Of a stretch of 64,000 nt of DNA, positions 17,775 to 26,498 are shown one piece after another. Origin of the DNA: Paractinoplanes polyasparticus (lineage in GTDB: Bacteria > Actinomycetota > Actinomycetes > Mycobacteriales > Micromonosporaceae); the NCBI RefSeq assembly GCF_019710575.1, contig NZ_JAHWFK010000062.1, forward strand, positions 22,596 through 86,595. Reading direction: 5' to 3'. Every line of letters begins with the position of its first letter. Position 1 is the stretch's first letter. A program made the translations under genes and the position numbers. The notes beneath the pieces are model-generated. The model did no database searches, was not told where the DNA came from, and worked only from the letters and a program-made list of their open reading frames with translations.

Positions 17775-18334
17775 CGCGGCTCTGCGCCGCGCTCGTCCAG
17801 ACCCAGCCGATCGGCCACATCCGGATCGATGACGATGCCGGGGATCTGCTCGGTGAGACGCAGCACGGCGGCGCGCAGGTCCTCGGCGGGCCCGCCGAGG
17901 GCCGCCACGGCTGCCTCGTCGGCTGCGCCGACCATGTCAGGGGTGACGCCCTGATCAATGAGCGGCTGTGCCTCGCCCGGCAGGAACCCGCTGTTCGCCC
18001 ACGCTGCTGCATCGTCGACGCCGACACCCGCGAGGAGCCACTGCAGCGCGAGGTCGGGCGTGTTCAGCTGCCCGGCCTGGGCATAGCGGTCGGCGTAAAC
18101 GACCCAACCGGCCGGCGGGATGCCGCAGGCAATCAGCGGTACGGCGGTGCTGGGACCGATGCCGACCGCGACCCACGCGGCTGCCCGCTCCGCAGGCACG
18201 GGCAAGTCCATGAATTCTCGGATCATCCGCAGGAATGGCCCAGCGGGAACATCCGGCCGGTAGGCGCCGAGCCGGCGCAGCTCTGCCCGGAACCTGTCGC
18301 CATAGGCGCGCAGTTCACTGACCGTGCCCATCAT
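17771..18334 (-). CDS. hypothetical protein, middle gene of a three-gene operon
   Basis: This encodes 187 residues, MMGTVSELRAYGDRFRAEL..., predicted helical. Segments such as AAAWVAVGIGPSTAVPLIACG, WLLAGVGVDDAAAWANSGF and GVTPDMVGAADEA look like repeats of an approximately 25-residue helix-turn-helix unit. No domain was recognised. It overlaps both neighbours by four bases (ATGA at each end), so the three genes are translationally coupled. Confidence 0.65.
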   Translation of the reverse strand: MMGTVSELRAYGDRFRAELRRLGAYRPDVPAGPFLRMIREFMDLPVPAERAAAWVAVGIGPSTAVPLIACGIPPAGWVVYADRYAQAGQLNTPDLALQWLLAGVGVDDAAAWANSGFLPGEAQPLIDQGVTPDMVGAADEAAVAALGGPAEDLRAAVLRLTEQIPGIVIDPDVADRLGLDERGAEPR

Positions 18335-18837
18335 GCCTGCTCACGTGAGGCCCGGCGCGCGGCCCGTCCCTCCATGACAAGCTCGCGGATGAGCTGAGCG
18401 CGGCTGATCCCGGCCTCGCGGGACTCGGTCTCAAGCAACGTGATCAGCCACTCCGGCAGGCGTACCGGCACGGCGCGTCCGATCGGCGGCTGGCCGGGTC
18501 CACTGCGCTCGGCTGCTGCGTCGTCAATCAGCCGCCTCGTCTCCGAGTGCGTGCGGCGCTCCTCGTCGAGTCGCGCCCAAAGCTCCAACGTGTGGTTAGG
18601 CAGGCTGTGAATAGCCGTGGCGGCGACATCCCGCCCGCGCTTGGTGAACAGGTGGTAGCCGTTGGTGTAGTGACGGTCCGGGGCGTCGTCGGACACCCCC
18701 GGTGCGGTGCCGGGAGTCGCGCCGCGCCGCAAATCACCGAACTGGTCCAAGGCCGCGCAGAGCTCGGCGACCGTGGACGCCGCAATAACGGTGCTGATCG
18801 CGTCGGCGTGGGCGGTGGCAGCGGCTGCGCCAATCAT
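18331..18837 (-). CDS. ribbon-helix-helix-like DNA-binding protein, likely autoregulator
   Basis: The 168-residue product ends with GRAVPVRLPEWLITLLETES followed by REAGISRAQLIRELVMEGRA. This is the beta strand plus two helices pattern of CopG/Arc-type ribbon-helix-helix proteins, here at the C terminus. The N-terminal part has a YTNGYHLFTKRGRDVA segment of unknown role. A perfect GGAGGT site precedes the ATG. Two mutually inverted palindromes lie immediately upstream at 18851-18891 and fit an autoregulatory operator. It is the first gene of the operon. A toxin partner is not evident among the two following genes. Confidence 0.65.
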   Translation of the reverse strand: MIGAAAATAHADAISTVIAASTVAELCAALDQFGDLRRGATPGTAPGVSDDAPDRHYTNGYHLFTKRGRDVAATAIHSLPNHTLELWARLDEERRTHSETRRLIDDAAAERSGPGQPPIGRAVPVRLPEWLITLLETESREAGISRAQLIRELVMEGRAARRASREQA

Positions 18838-18850
18838 GTCGACCTCCCGA

Positions 18851-18897
18851 TAAGCGGTATCGCTTAACCCGACAATAAGCGATACCGCTTATTGTCG
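18851..18897. promoter_or_regulatory. double palindromic operator upstream of the RHH gene
   Basis: TAAGCGGTATCGCTTA at 18851-18866 and its exact reverse complement TAAGCGATACCGCTTA at 18876-18891 lie ten bases apart. The second is extended to 12-base arms, CGACAATAAGCG / CGCTTATTGTCG (18870-18881 and 18886-18897). The pair sits 14 bases from the start codon of the RHH-like gene, next to its GGAGGT site, where a bound repressor would block transcription. Confidence 0.75.
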
Positions 18898-19070
18898 CAA
18901 GGAGTGTGGTGAACGCCGGCTGCGGCCGCTCGCCGCATCTGGCGGTTCCTTCGGGCATCGCTGGGGCGCGACCGCGCGACTCAAAGCGGGCGAGGCGACC
19001 CGACCCGCCATGATCACAACCTGCAGGCGACGAGGCGCTCGCGAAGCCGCCGCTCGCGTCGGGGGATGGC

Positions 19071-19571
19071 TTACGCCGAGCGCTGTCCGGTGAACCGGCT
19101 CGGGCACAACTTCAGGTAGCTCATATCCGCCTTCTTCGACAGTCGGACGTCGTATCCCCAGCCGGCCCAGTGCCAGGTGTTGCAGGGACCGCACAGCGGG
19201 GCGCGGACGTAGCCGTGGGTGCGTTCACGCTCAGGTGACTGTCGGCTTGGCAGGTGCGCGTTCACCGGTGTAGCGGTCCCAGGTTCCGCCGGCGTGACCA
19301 CGTTGCCGGGTAGTGTGCCCTGGTGGAAACCGAGGGCGTCGGCGATGACCGGGGCAGGTGCTTGCAGGACGAGCCGACGCAGGGCGGAGACGCGGACTTC
19401 GACGAGTGGGCCCGCACGATCCACTCCCGACACGCTGGTCAGAGGATAGAGCTGTAGCGCGATTCCGCCGACGGCGGCGTGTTCACGGACCGCTCGGCGG
19501 TACCCGGATCTGTGCGCCGCATGCCGGGAACCCCAAGTCGACCTCGTGCACCCGCAGGGTGCCGGTGGCAT
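19071..19571 (-). pseudogene. tyrosine recombinase (integrase) relic fused to an endonuclease-VII-like fragment
   Basis: The minus-strand frame contains IALQLYPLTSVSGVDRAG and LRRLVLQAPAPVIADALGFH. These match the C-terminal part of actinobacterial site-specific integrases, including the conserved QAPAPV.ADALG.. stretch. The catalytic centre is missing. The following part, RTHGYVRAPLCGPCNTWHWAGWGYD, resembles the G.LCGPCN motif of recombination endonuclease VII. Frames drift across 19071-19750 and no intact gene can be built. I read it as debris of an integrated element. Confidence 0.5.
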
Positions 19572-19755
19572 GCTGCTCGCGCAAGTATGTGGCCCATTCC
19601 GCGTCGGTCGCCGTCAAAACGCATGTTGCCGCGGGCTGGTCCTGCCTGGACGGTCGTCGCAGCGACTGAACGAATCATGATCGTGGCGTACTCAGAACTC
19701 CGTATGCCCACGGTCATGAGTCGCTTGGAGCGGCAGCCGGCCGGGCAGCAATGGT

Positions 19756-19858
19756 GATGGGGATGCTGGGGGAGGTGCCCGGGCGCCGTTCCCACGTTAG
19801 GGCTCGTCGGCTCGGGGTCGCAGCAGGCGTCTCCGGGCACCCGCCCAGCATCCCCATC
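19756..19858. terminator. long imperfect hairpin abutting the IS110 transposase stop
   Basis: GATGGGGATGCTGGG (19756-19770) pairs with CCCAGCATCCCCATC (19844-19858). Inside it GGTGCCCGG (19774-19782) pairs with CCGGGCACC (19833-19841). The outer arm ends two bases before the transposase stop codon. It could terminate the minus-strand transposase transcript, be part of the IS end, or be the palindromic target into which the element inserted. Confidence 0.55.
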
Positions 19859-19860
19859 GG

Positions 19861-21108
19861 TCACACCGTCTGCGCGGGCTTGGTGGTAGAGAACATCCGG
19901 TCCTCGTCATAGAGGTCGCCGGTGGTCAGGCAGTGATGGAGGCCGGACAGCAGCCGGGCGGACAGCCGGCGTAGGGCGCCGGCGTAGGTGTCGCCGCGGT
20001 CGCGGCGGTGGTCGTAGAGCGTACGGGCGCCGGGAGAGCGGGTGAGGGCGGAGAACGCCCACCGGTGGCAGGCCAGTTTGAGGGCGCGGTTGCAGATCCA
20101 GCGGTGGGTGACCTGGGTGACGCTGCCACTGGCCCAGGTCCTAGGGGCCACGCCGGCGTAGGCGCGCAGGCCACGGGCTGACCTGAAGCGGGTGGGGTCG
20201 TCGCCGATCTCGGCCAGCAGTCGGGCGCCGGTCAGCGGCCCGCATCCGGGAAACGATTGGTAGATCTGCGCATGCGGGTGGGCCCGGAACAGGTTCGTGA
20301 GCTCGGTCGTGAGGTGCTCGGTGGTATCGCAGGCATGGTTCATCTGCGCCAGCACAGCGCGGACCTCAACGGCGGTGGCCTGCTCGACCGCCGAAGGCAG
20401 TCGCAGGACCGGAGCGCTGAACAGGTCCCACAGCCGCAACGATTCTTGCTCGAGCAGGCGCAGCCGGACCCCGGTCAGGATCTTCTCCCACTGATACGCC
20501 GTAATCTTCTGCGCGCTGGCCGCGGTCGGCCCGGCCTGAAGAACGGCACGGGCTTCGGCCCGGCACAGGTTGTGGTCGCGCCCCTCCCACGCACGGACCG
20601 CCGCCGGATGCGCCTGCACGAGCCGGGCCCGTAGCTGGGCCTGCAACTGCTCCCGCAGACGCTGAGCCCGGCGCTGCGCGTGAGCCAGCACCGTGATCGC
20701 GGACGCTTGGGCGCTCACGGCCGGCAAGGCCTGCAGGCGCCCCCACCGGTCACGCAGCATCTGCGCGAGCAGCTCGGCGTCTGACCGATCGGACTTACGG
20801 CCCCGCGACACTTGATGCCGGCGGGCAGCGACGTCATTCGGCGAGATCATAAACACCGGCTGCCGCCTGGCCACCAGCGTGTGCACGAGCAGAGACCGGT
20901 TGGCCTCGATCGACACCGGCACCTGCCGGCGGCCGTGGCTGTGGCCGACACGCAGCCCGTCCAGGGTGTGGAACAGCTCTCGCACGCCGTCAGGGGTGGC
21001 GGCGATCCGGGTCCGCGCGACCACGGCGCCGTGCCGGTCGACGACCGCGACATCGTTGAGCTGATCAGCCCAATCGATACCACAGAAATAGCGGGGCTCA
21101 GGCGACAT
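19861..21108 (-). CDS. IS110-family transposase
   Basis: The 415-residue protein has the two IS110 domains. The N-terminal DEDD/RuvC-like part begins YFCGIDWADQLNDVAVVD, with SIEANRSLL and GRKSDRSDAELLAQML supplying acidic residues. The C-terminal transposase_20 part includes YQSFPGCGPLTGARLLAEIG, RSARGLRAYAGVAP and ASGS, which holds the likely catalytic serine. IS110 elements use a bridge RNA from their non-coding end to choose the target; that RNA should lie upstream (21109-21540). Length and domains look intact. Confidence 0.92.
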   Translation of the reverse strand: MSPEPRYFCGIDWADQLNDVAVVDRHGAVVARTRIAATPDGVRELFHTLDGLRVGHSHGRRQVPVSIEANRSLLVHTLVARRQPVFMISPNDVAARRHQVSRGRKSDRSDAELLAQMLRDRWGRLQALPAVSAQASAITVLAHAQRRAQRLREQLQAQLRARLVQAHPAAVRAWEGRDHNLCRAEARAVLQAGPTAASAQKITAYQWEKILTGVRLRLLEQESLRLWDLFSAPVLRLPSAVEQATAVEVRAVLAQMNHACDTTEHLTTELTNLFRAHPHAQIYQSFPGCGPLTGARLLAEIGDDPTRFRSARGLRAYAGVAPRTWASGSVTQVTHRWICNRALKLACHRWAFSALTRSPGARTLYDHRRDRGDTYAGALRRLSARLLSGLHHCLTTGDLYDEDRMFSTTKPAQTV

Positions 21109-21542
21109 GCGAATGTGTTCCTCTCACCGGACGACGGAAAGCACCGTGAGAGCGAACGGGTCCACACGACCCGAGCACCACCAACAGTGCCATGGCGCGC
21201 CAACGTGTCCACACGCACCTGAAGCAAGATGCGCAGGCACATCCCACCAGCGGTGGGAAGCGGAACCGGTCCACGACGAGTAGCGAGTCGCGGCCTGGGT
21301 TCAACGCTGGAGCAACCCCGCGTCCGCGGGGAACAAGAACAACTTGAGGCGGAACCATACGCGATCGATCGAGCCGCGACCAACGCCCGGGGACGATGGC
21401 CCCCGCGCGCGAGATGTCCGGCGGGATTGGCCGGAGGTTCGCTCCGCGTGCACCGGGCTCAGGATGCCGGTCCCATCCCATGGCCACCGGGCTACACCGG
21501 CCAACCGCGGTAACCGAACGTTGAAACGATGGGAGTCTGACT
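21109..21542. other. non-coding IS110 end upstream of the transposase, candidate bridge-RNA region
   Basis: This 434-bp stretch upstream of the minus-strand transposase holds no convincing gene. In IS110 elements the non-coding end upstream of the transposase encodes the bridge RNA. A hairpin CCCCGCG-TC-CGCGGGG lies at 21316-21331. I cannot place the exact element boundary. Confidence 0.4.
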
Positions 21543-22060
21543 ATGACCGGTCACATGCAAGCCGCTGTCATCACCAAGCCCAACGCCACCTCGGAATTGC
21601 AGAACCGGCCCATTCCCGAGCCCGCCCCGGGACAGGCTCTGGTGCGCGTGCACGCGTGCGGCATCTGCGGCACCGACCTCTGGATGGCTCAGAACAAGCT
21701 GTCGTACCGCCCATGTTTCCCCTGGTGCTCGGCCACGAGGGCGTCGGCGAGGTGGTCGCCGTCGGCGCCGGCGTCACCACCCGCGCGGTGAGCGACCGGG
21801 TCGGCATGCCCATGGTCCACAAGGGCTGCGGCCGCTGCGACTTCTGCCGCGAGGAGCACCCCAAGAGCTTCGTGACCGCCGCCAACTGCGCGAGCCCGAG
21901 CCCTGACCGGTGTCACCGTGGACGGCGCAAACGCCGACTACGCCGTGGTCGACGCCACCGGCACCGTCCGCTACCCGACGGCCTCTCGTACGAAGACGCG
22001 GCGCCCACGATGTGCGCCGGCTTCACGGTGTGGAGCGGCTCAAGCTCAAGCGCGACACCG
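21543..22060 (+). pseudogene. zinc-dependent alcohol dehydrogenase, multiply frameshifted
   Basis: The N terminus in one frame reads MQAAVITKPNATSELQNRPI ... VRVHACGICGTDLWMAQ, a medium-chain dehydrogenase start with the catalytic zinc cysteine. The sequence jumps to a second frame for FPLVLGHEGVGEVVAVGAGV and GCGRCDFC (structural zinc). It then moves to others for VDGANADYAVVDATG and DGLSYEDAAPTMCAGFTVW. The NAD-binding second half is absent. At least three frameshifts and a truncation make this a dead gene. It starts just beyond the IS110 non-coding end. Confidence 0.8.
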
Positions 22061-22687
22061 TCTCAAAGTACGAGTTCACACACAGGGCCTGGCGCATCAC
22101 CGATCCTGCGACCAGCATCGACGTTCGCAAACTCGGCAGTGAGCTGGCAGACGAGCCGGCGCGGACCTAGAACACATCGGCTACACATCGTCACCTCGTC
22201 GTCCCGGATGACATCCGGATCTGCCGAGAAGAGTGCACCGCTTCGCGTCGCTGGTCACGACTGCAAATAGTTTAACGCTCGAGAGACATCGCCAGTTAGC
22301 CTAAGGCCAGCACGGGCCCGATCTCCGCATGACCGCCTGACGAATCCGGCTCCGAGCGGATAATAGCCATCTAGAATCGACTACTTCAAGTTCGATGCGC
22401 AAGATGCCGAAGATTGATAAGCCACTGTTACGGGCTTCGCCGAGCCGGCCGCCACGTCCGGCGCGGAATGGGCCGCGAGGGGCATGCTAACGACCACCTG
22501 CCCCTAGTTCCTCACCTTGATAGTCAGAGATGCATTGCGTAGGACTATGTTGGCGAGAAGTCAAAGCTTGACCAGATAGCCTGACCCTGTTAGATCCGAG
22601 CGGGCGAAATTGGTATTATCAGGTATTCCATGCGCGGGGCTTGTAGGCTTAAGATGACCGTGGGCAACAAATCAATGGAGACCGCGA
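22061..22687. other. A+T-richer intergenic stretch before the DUF6602 gene
   Basis: No gene was found here. Base composition drops in G+C compared with the rest of the window and stays lower through the following gene, suggesting a separately acquired segment. A small dyad GTCAA-AGC-TTGAC lies at 22560-22572. The promoter of the DUF6602 gene should be near 22600-22670. Confidence 0.4.
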
Positions 22688-23446
22688 ATGAATCCCGTTC
22701 AGCGCTATTGGATGACTGAGTCAAAGAAGATCAACCTCGACTTTGAGGGCTTCCGCAAGGCGGCCACCGATTCCGATGTAAAAGGTGGAGGCAACGAGAG
22801 CATCGTCGCAAACTTACTTAGTAAGAATTTTGCGACTCGCCAGGTGGTTGTCAGTACTCAGGTGATAGACGCTTACGACAAGCAATCGGACGAGGTTGAC
22901 GTCGTTATCTGTAATAGATACCAGCCCTTCAATCCGGGTTCAACTCAGCCCCTGCTAATCGCTGAGGGTGTTGACGCGGTGATTCAAGTGAAAGCCTGGC
23001 TAGACAAAGGCGAGATTAAAAGGGCCTTCAGTAATGCCGCAACGGTGAAGCAGCTTGTGAGGACGTTCGCCAAACATGACTCGGCAGTCGGGGCGGCGGA
23101 CGGCGACTTTGAGCATTTTATTAATAGGATTCCCTACTTCTGCTTCGCCTTCGCGACGAGCACTTCCGACGAAACGCTGCTTAGTCATATAATGGAAGAA
23201 GCTACTAATTGTTCCGCGGAGCTGCAACCCGACGGATTCTTTATCTTAGAGAAAAGTATGTTTCTGAACATGCGAGACAATAGCACAAGCCTTCTCCTTA
23301 ATGGCGTTTCCGGAGGCTGGGCTCATAGCGCTTCGGCTGACCACACTTTGCCGCTGATGCTGCGATATCTATACAGGATCACTCCCGAGATCAACCGAGT
23401 TCAGCATCCGGTGCTCTTCTATCCAGTCACTCCAGACCTTCTCTAG
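22688..23446 (+). CDS. DUF6602-type nuclease-like protein
   Basis: The 252-residue protein matches the pattern I know for DUF6602 proteins. GGGNESIVANLLSKNF is followed by a strand with the acidic residue of SDEVDVVICN, then EGVDAVIQVKAWLDKGEIKRA. The spacing D-x-V ... x-Q-V-K resembles a PD-(D/E)XK nuclease core, with Gln where Glu is more usual. Such genes often sit in restriction or defence islands. The gene has lower G+C and many A/T-ending codons compared with its neighbours, a sign of transfer. No clear ribosome site beyond GGAG at 22677. Whether it cuts DNA is not shown. Confidence 0.7.
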   Translation: MNPVQRYWMTESKKINLDFEGFRKAATDSDVKGGGNESIVANLLSKNFATRQVVVSTQVIDAYDKQSDEVDVVICNRYQPFNPGSTQPLLIAEGVDAVIQVKAWLDKGEIKRAFSNAATVKQLVRTFAKHDSAVGAADGDFEHFINRIPYFCFAFATSTSDETLLSHIMEEATNCSAELQPDGFFILEKSMFLNMRDNSTSLLLNGVSGGWAHSASADHTLPLMLRYLYRITPEINRVQHPVLFYPVTPDLL

Positions 23447-23591
23447 CCGAGATATCAGGCACACTGTTCTGCCGCGATTCGCTCGCCACGGATCGTAAGG
23501 GCCAGTTCACCGGCTCGGCTCGCGGACATGCCGACGAGTGGACTCTGCATCGTCGGCGGAGCGGCCGCCGGGACCTGGCATGATCACTGGG

Positions 23592-24084
23592 ATGAGCGAC
23601 TGGGGGCGATTCCTCAACGAGGTCTCGTGGTTCGTTGAACCTGGGCAGACTGTCACGTTGGGTGATCCGCAATCGTGGAGCCGTCCATCGGTTGCGGCCC
23701 TGCCGGTGGTGTCCGGGTTGCTCCGTTCGGCGACCATGACGCCGGTTTCGGTCGGAGGCGAGGCCTACGAGTCGCTGGCGTGGGGGCCGCCGGCCGATGG
23801 GAAGGAGATGGCTCTGTTTCCCGCCCCTTGACGGGCACGGGGACGCCGTCGCAGGGATCCATAAGCTCTTCTGGCAGATCTGCGGCGGGATCGTAGAGAC
23901 GTTCGGTGCCCCGACCACTTGGTGGAGCAATCAGAATGAAGTACTCACCACTGACGCCCAAGGTGTACAGGTGGCGGATGCTCTTACCGACTATGCGTGG
24001 ATTTGGGAGGACGTGCCGCCCAGCAGCAAGCTCGTCCGGCGCGTAGCCGCAGGGGACGAGTGGCCCGAAGAAAGTTGGGGATAG
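23592..24084 (+). pseudogene. hypothetical protein in two frames (frameshifted)
   Basis: The first frame starts at 23592 with MSDWGRFLNEVSWFVEPGQT and stops at 23831. A second frame, usable from about 23830, reads DGHGDAVAGIHKLFWQICGG ... WWSNQNEVLTTDAQG ... WIWEDVPPSSKL and ends at 24084. The two halves read like one protein of about 163 residues broken near 23825. The second part resembles small acidic immunity- or SUKH-like proteins only loosely. Its stop overlaps the GTG start of the next gene by one base (TAGTG). The frameshift may be real decay or a base-call error. Confidence 0.5.
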
Positions 24085-25319
24085 TGACTACTGATCGGCG
24101 GTCAAGTGTCAACCTCGGCCCTGACCGGGGCATGTGGCACCCGCGAACCTGGAAAGACGTGGTGGACGCTGCGGCCGGCGGCTTGCTCGATGAGTCCCCT
24201 TGGGTTGACCTGAAGAAGCTCCTCAAACCCGGTAAACCTGGCAACAACGACCTCGCAGTTGACGCCGCCGCCATGGCGCTCGATGGCGGGATGTTGCTCT
24301 ACGGCGTCGAGGATCACGACAGCCACGCGGGCAAGGTTGTCGGTGTTGAGCTGGCCGGTCTGGCCGACCGGGTTGATCAGGTCGTCCGCAGCAAAATCCA
24401 TCCACCACTGATGGTTCGCTCGGTCGAGATCGAGGACCCGGCGCGGCCGGGCTGGGGCTGCCTGCTTGTCATCGTGCCGCCAAGTCCGCAGGCACCGCAC
24501 ATGGTGGACAACGTCTACTACGGCCGCAGCGACCGCGGCAACAGGAAACTGTCCGACCAGGACGTGCGAATGGAACTGGCGCGACGGGCACAGCACCACT
24601 CCGACGTGTCCGATCAGCTTCGCCTGCTACGTGACGAAGATGCCGCACCGCACGAGCAAGGCCATCTCTACGTGATTGTGCAGCCGCTGGCCGCGCGGGA
24701 AGACCTCATCGCGGACTTCCTGACTGGGGGCGACGCCCAACGAGCGATCCTGCGCTATTCCGAGCAAATCTCCCGCGGGCTCGGTTACAGCTGGTCGCCC
24801 GGTCTCAACGATGCGTCGAGGCCGCAGCGGCGGGCGGACGGCTTGGCCTTCACCTCGTCTTACGACCATGAGATCAAAGAACAGAGCTTCGTAGAGGTAG
24901 TCGTGCGCGAGGACGGTGGGGTAGCGCTTACCTGTGGCCGTGGTACGGACAGCCTGCGCAAGCCCTCGTACGACAACAACGGCTACCGCGTGACCTTCCC
25001 GCCGTTGTTGCTCGGTCTGACCCACAGCGTTCTAGCCCTGGTTGCCCGGCTCGCCGTAGACGTCAGCGGCTATCAGGGTCAATGGAGCGTGGGCGTATTG
25101 CTCGACGGCATGAAGGGCGCCACCGCCCACCGGGGCAACGCAGGTTTTCATGATGGGACGCCGTACAGCCGGGCGGAGTACGAACAGCAGACCGTGACGA
25201 GCACGGCCGAGCTGGCGGACGACGTGCCGGCGGTTGTGCAACGGCTGCTGGGGAAGCTCATGCGTGGACTGCGAGTAGATGGGCTGCATCTGCCTTATTC
25301 ACCAGAAAAACTACGATAG
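24084..25319 (+). CDS. AlbA_2/Schlafen-type putative DNA-binding protein
   Basis: The 411-residue protein has an N-terminal AlbA_2-like region: LLDESPWVDLKKLLKPGKPG, NDLAVDAAAMALDGGMLLYG, and VRSVEI...GCLLVIVPPSPQAPHMVDN with YYGRSD. This is the pattern of bacterial Schlafen AlbA_2 domains, which often act in transcription control or defence. The C-terminal half (residues 190-411) has no recognised domain. I prefer the GTG at 24084 because it overlaps the previous stop (TAGTG), implying coupled translation. An upstream in-frame start at 23997 lies inside the preceding gene. Confidence 0.7.
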   Translation: MTTDRRSSVNLGPDRGMWHPRTWKDVVDAAAGGLLDESPWVDLKKLLKPGKPGNNDLAVDAAAMALDGGMLLYGVEDHDSHAGKVVGVELAGLADRVDQVVRSKIHPPLMVRSVEIEDPARPGWGCLLVIVPPSPQAPHMVDNVYYGRSDRGNRKLSDQDVRMELARRAQHHSDVSDQLRLLRDEDAAPHEQGHLYVIVQPLAAREDLIADFLTGGDAQRAILRYSEQISRGLGYSWSPGLNDASRPQRRADGLAFTSSYDHEIKEQSFVEVVVREDGGVALTCGRGTDSLRKPSYDNNGYRVTFPPLLLGLTHSVLALVARLAVDVSGYQGQWSVGVLLDGMKGATAHRGNAGFHDGTPYSRAEYEQQTVTSTAELADDVPAVVQRLLGKLMRGLRVDGLHLPYSPEKLR

Positions 25320-25441
25320 GTCAGCAAGACAGCGTCTGCGTAAGGCCTTTATCTGTCCGGAATGCCGCGCGATCGGCCATACAGTCGGTCCATGAGCGCT
25401 CCAGAACACGGCCGGGCGGACTCCTCAATGCCCGGCACGGG

Positions 25442-26284
25442 CTACCTGCCCTTGGAGATGCGAGTCAGTTGAACGAGTTCTTCGTTCGACATATTGGGGC
25501 GGCCTAGAAATTCACGGGGTAGGGACGTGGACTCTGCGGCCACCGCAAGGGCTCCGCTCGCTAACTGCTCAGCGGTGGGGTCTTTGCGAGCGTCGGCGAC
25601 CCGGGCTGACGCCAGCAGGAACCGGTAGGTCACGTTCCGCATGATTCCCTGGGCCTGAACAGCGGCTTCGACGGAGCGTAGAAGCTGGGCGACTTCGTCG
25701 ACTCGAGTCTGATCGCCGCCGGCCAGGATGACTTCTGCAAGTCGAAGCTCAACGACACCGGATGTTCCGGACGCACCGATGGGGCTGGCCACGCAGAGAC
25801 GTAGTGTCTCCCGTAGCGCTTGTTCCGCCTCCGCGAGCTGGCCCTCCTGGGCAAGGCTGACCCCCAACTGCTCCGAGGCAGCCTTTGCCTCCGTGCCGAC
25901 CTGGTCCGCCTCAATTACTCGGCGCAACAGAACTCTGCCTGCCTGCCGAACTTCCGGATCTTGGGAGTCGAGAAGATGAGTCGCTTGAATCCGAATGTAC
26001 TGAACGCGACCGTCGACCCGCGTGCGCTTCAACCTCGCCTCGAACTCGGCTGCGGTAACGACATCCCAGGACGAAGATCGATACCAGTCGTCTCTACCTG
26101 ACTGCGCCACCAAGAAATCATGTCGTACCGTCCCTGCTGCCGCGGCATACCCGTCTGACTTCGCAGTGGTCCCGGCTCGCCGACACCAAGACAACCGGAA
26201 GGCTTCCGGATTGGCCGCCGATAAGGCGCGGATGGATCGGCCTGCGACGCCGGTAGCTGGTGGTTGGCGCGCATACAGGGCCAT
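25442..26284 (-). CDS. hypothetical TPR-like helical protein
   Basis: This is a 280-residue frame. From about residue 60 it is a likely real protein (HDFLVAQSGRDDWYRSSSWD, RVQYIRIQATHLLDSQDPEV). Helical pairs resembling tetratricopeptide repeats follow (SVSLAQEGQLAEAEQALRETL-like, VVELRLAEVILAGGD). The N terminus (MALYARQPPATGVAGR) has no ribosome site, and the true start is uncertain. Not recognised beyond the repeat character. Confidence 0.5.
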   Translation of the reverse strand: MALYARQPPATGVAGRSIRALSAANPEAFRLSWCRRAGTTAKSDGYAAAAGTVRHDFLVAQSGRDDWYRSSSWDVVTAAEFEARLKRTRVDGRVQYIRIQATHLLDSQDPEVRQAGRVLLRRVIEADQVGTEAKAASEQLGVSLAQEGQLAEAEQALRETLRLCVASPIGASGTSGVVELRLAEVILAGGDQTRVDEVAQLLRSVEAAVQAQGIMRNVTYRFLLASARVADARKDPTAEQLASGALAVAAESTSLPREFLGRPNMSNEELVQLTRISKGR

Positions 26285-26498
26285 CGGGCACCGTTATCCA
26301 CAACTCTGTCCACAGGGTTCCGTCGGCCTACACCTCGTCGGGTGCAGTCATGGCCGAATAGCTCATGCGGCTCAAGGACGACAAAGAAGCAAACGCGGCT
26401 CACGTCGACTTGGTGTACGGGGTCTGATCATCGAGTCTGTCCGCCGTAACGGCTGATCGACACGGCTCGAACCTGGCTGCGGGGTGGTGCGGTGACAA

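Noticed and set aside
21311..21340. A sequence like a type I-E CRISPR repeat (GAGCAACCCCGCG with CGCGGGG)
   Set aside because: Only one copy is present. No second repeat occurs at about 61-base spacing on either side and no cas gene lies nearby. It is better read as a hairpin in the IS110 end.
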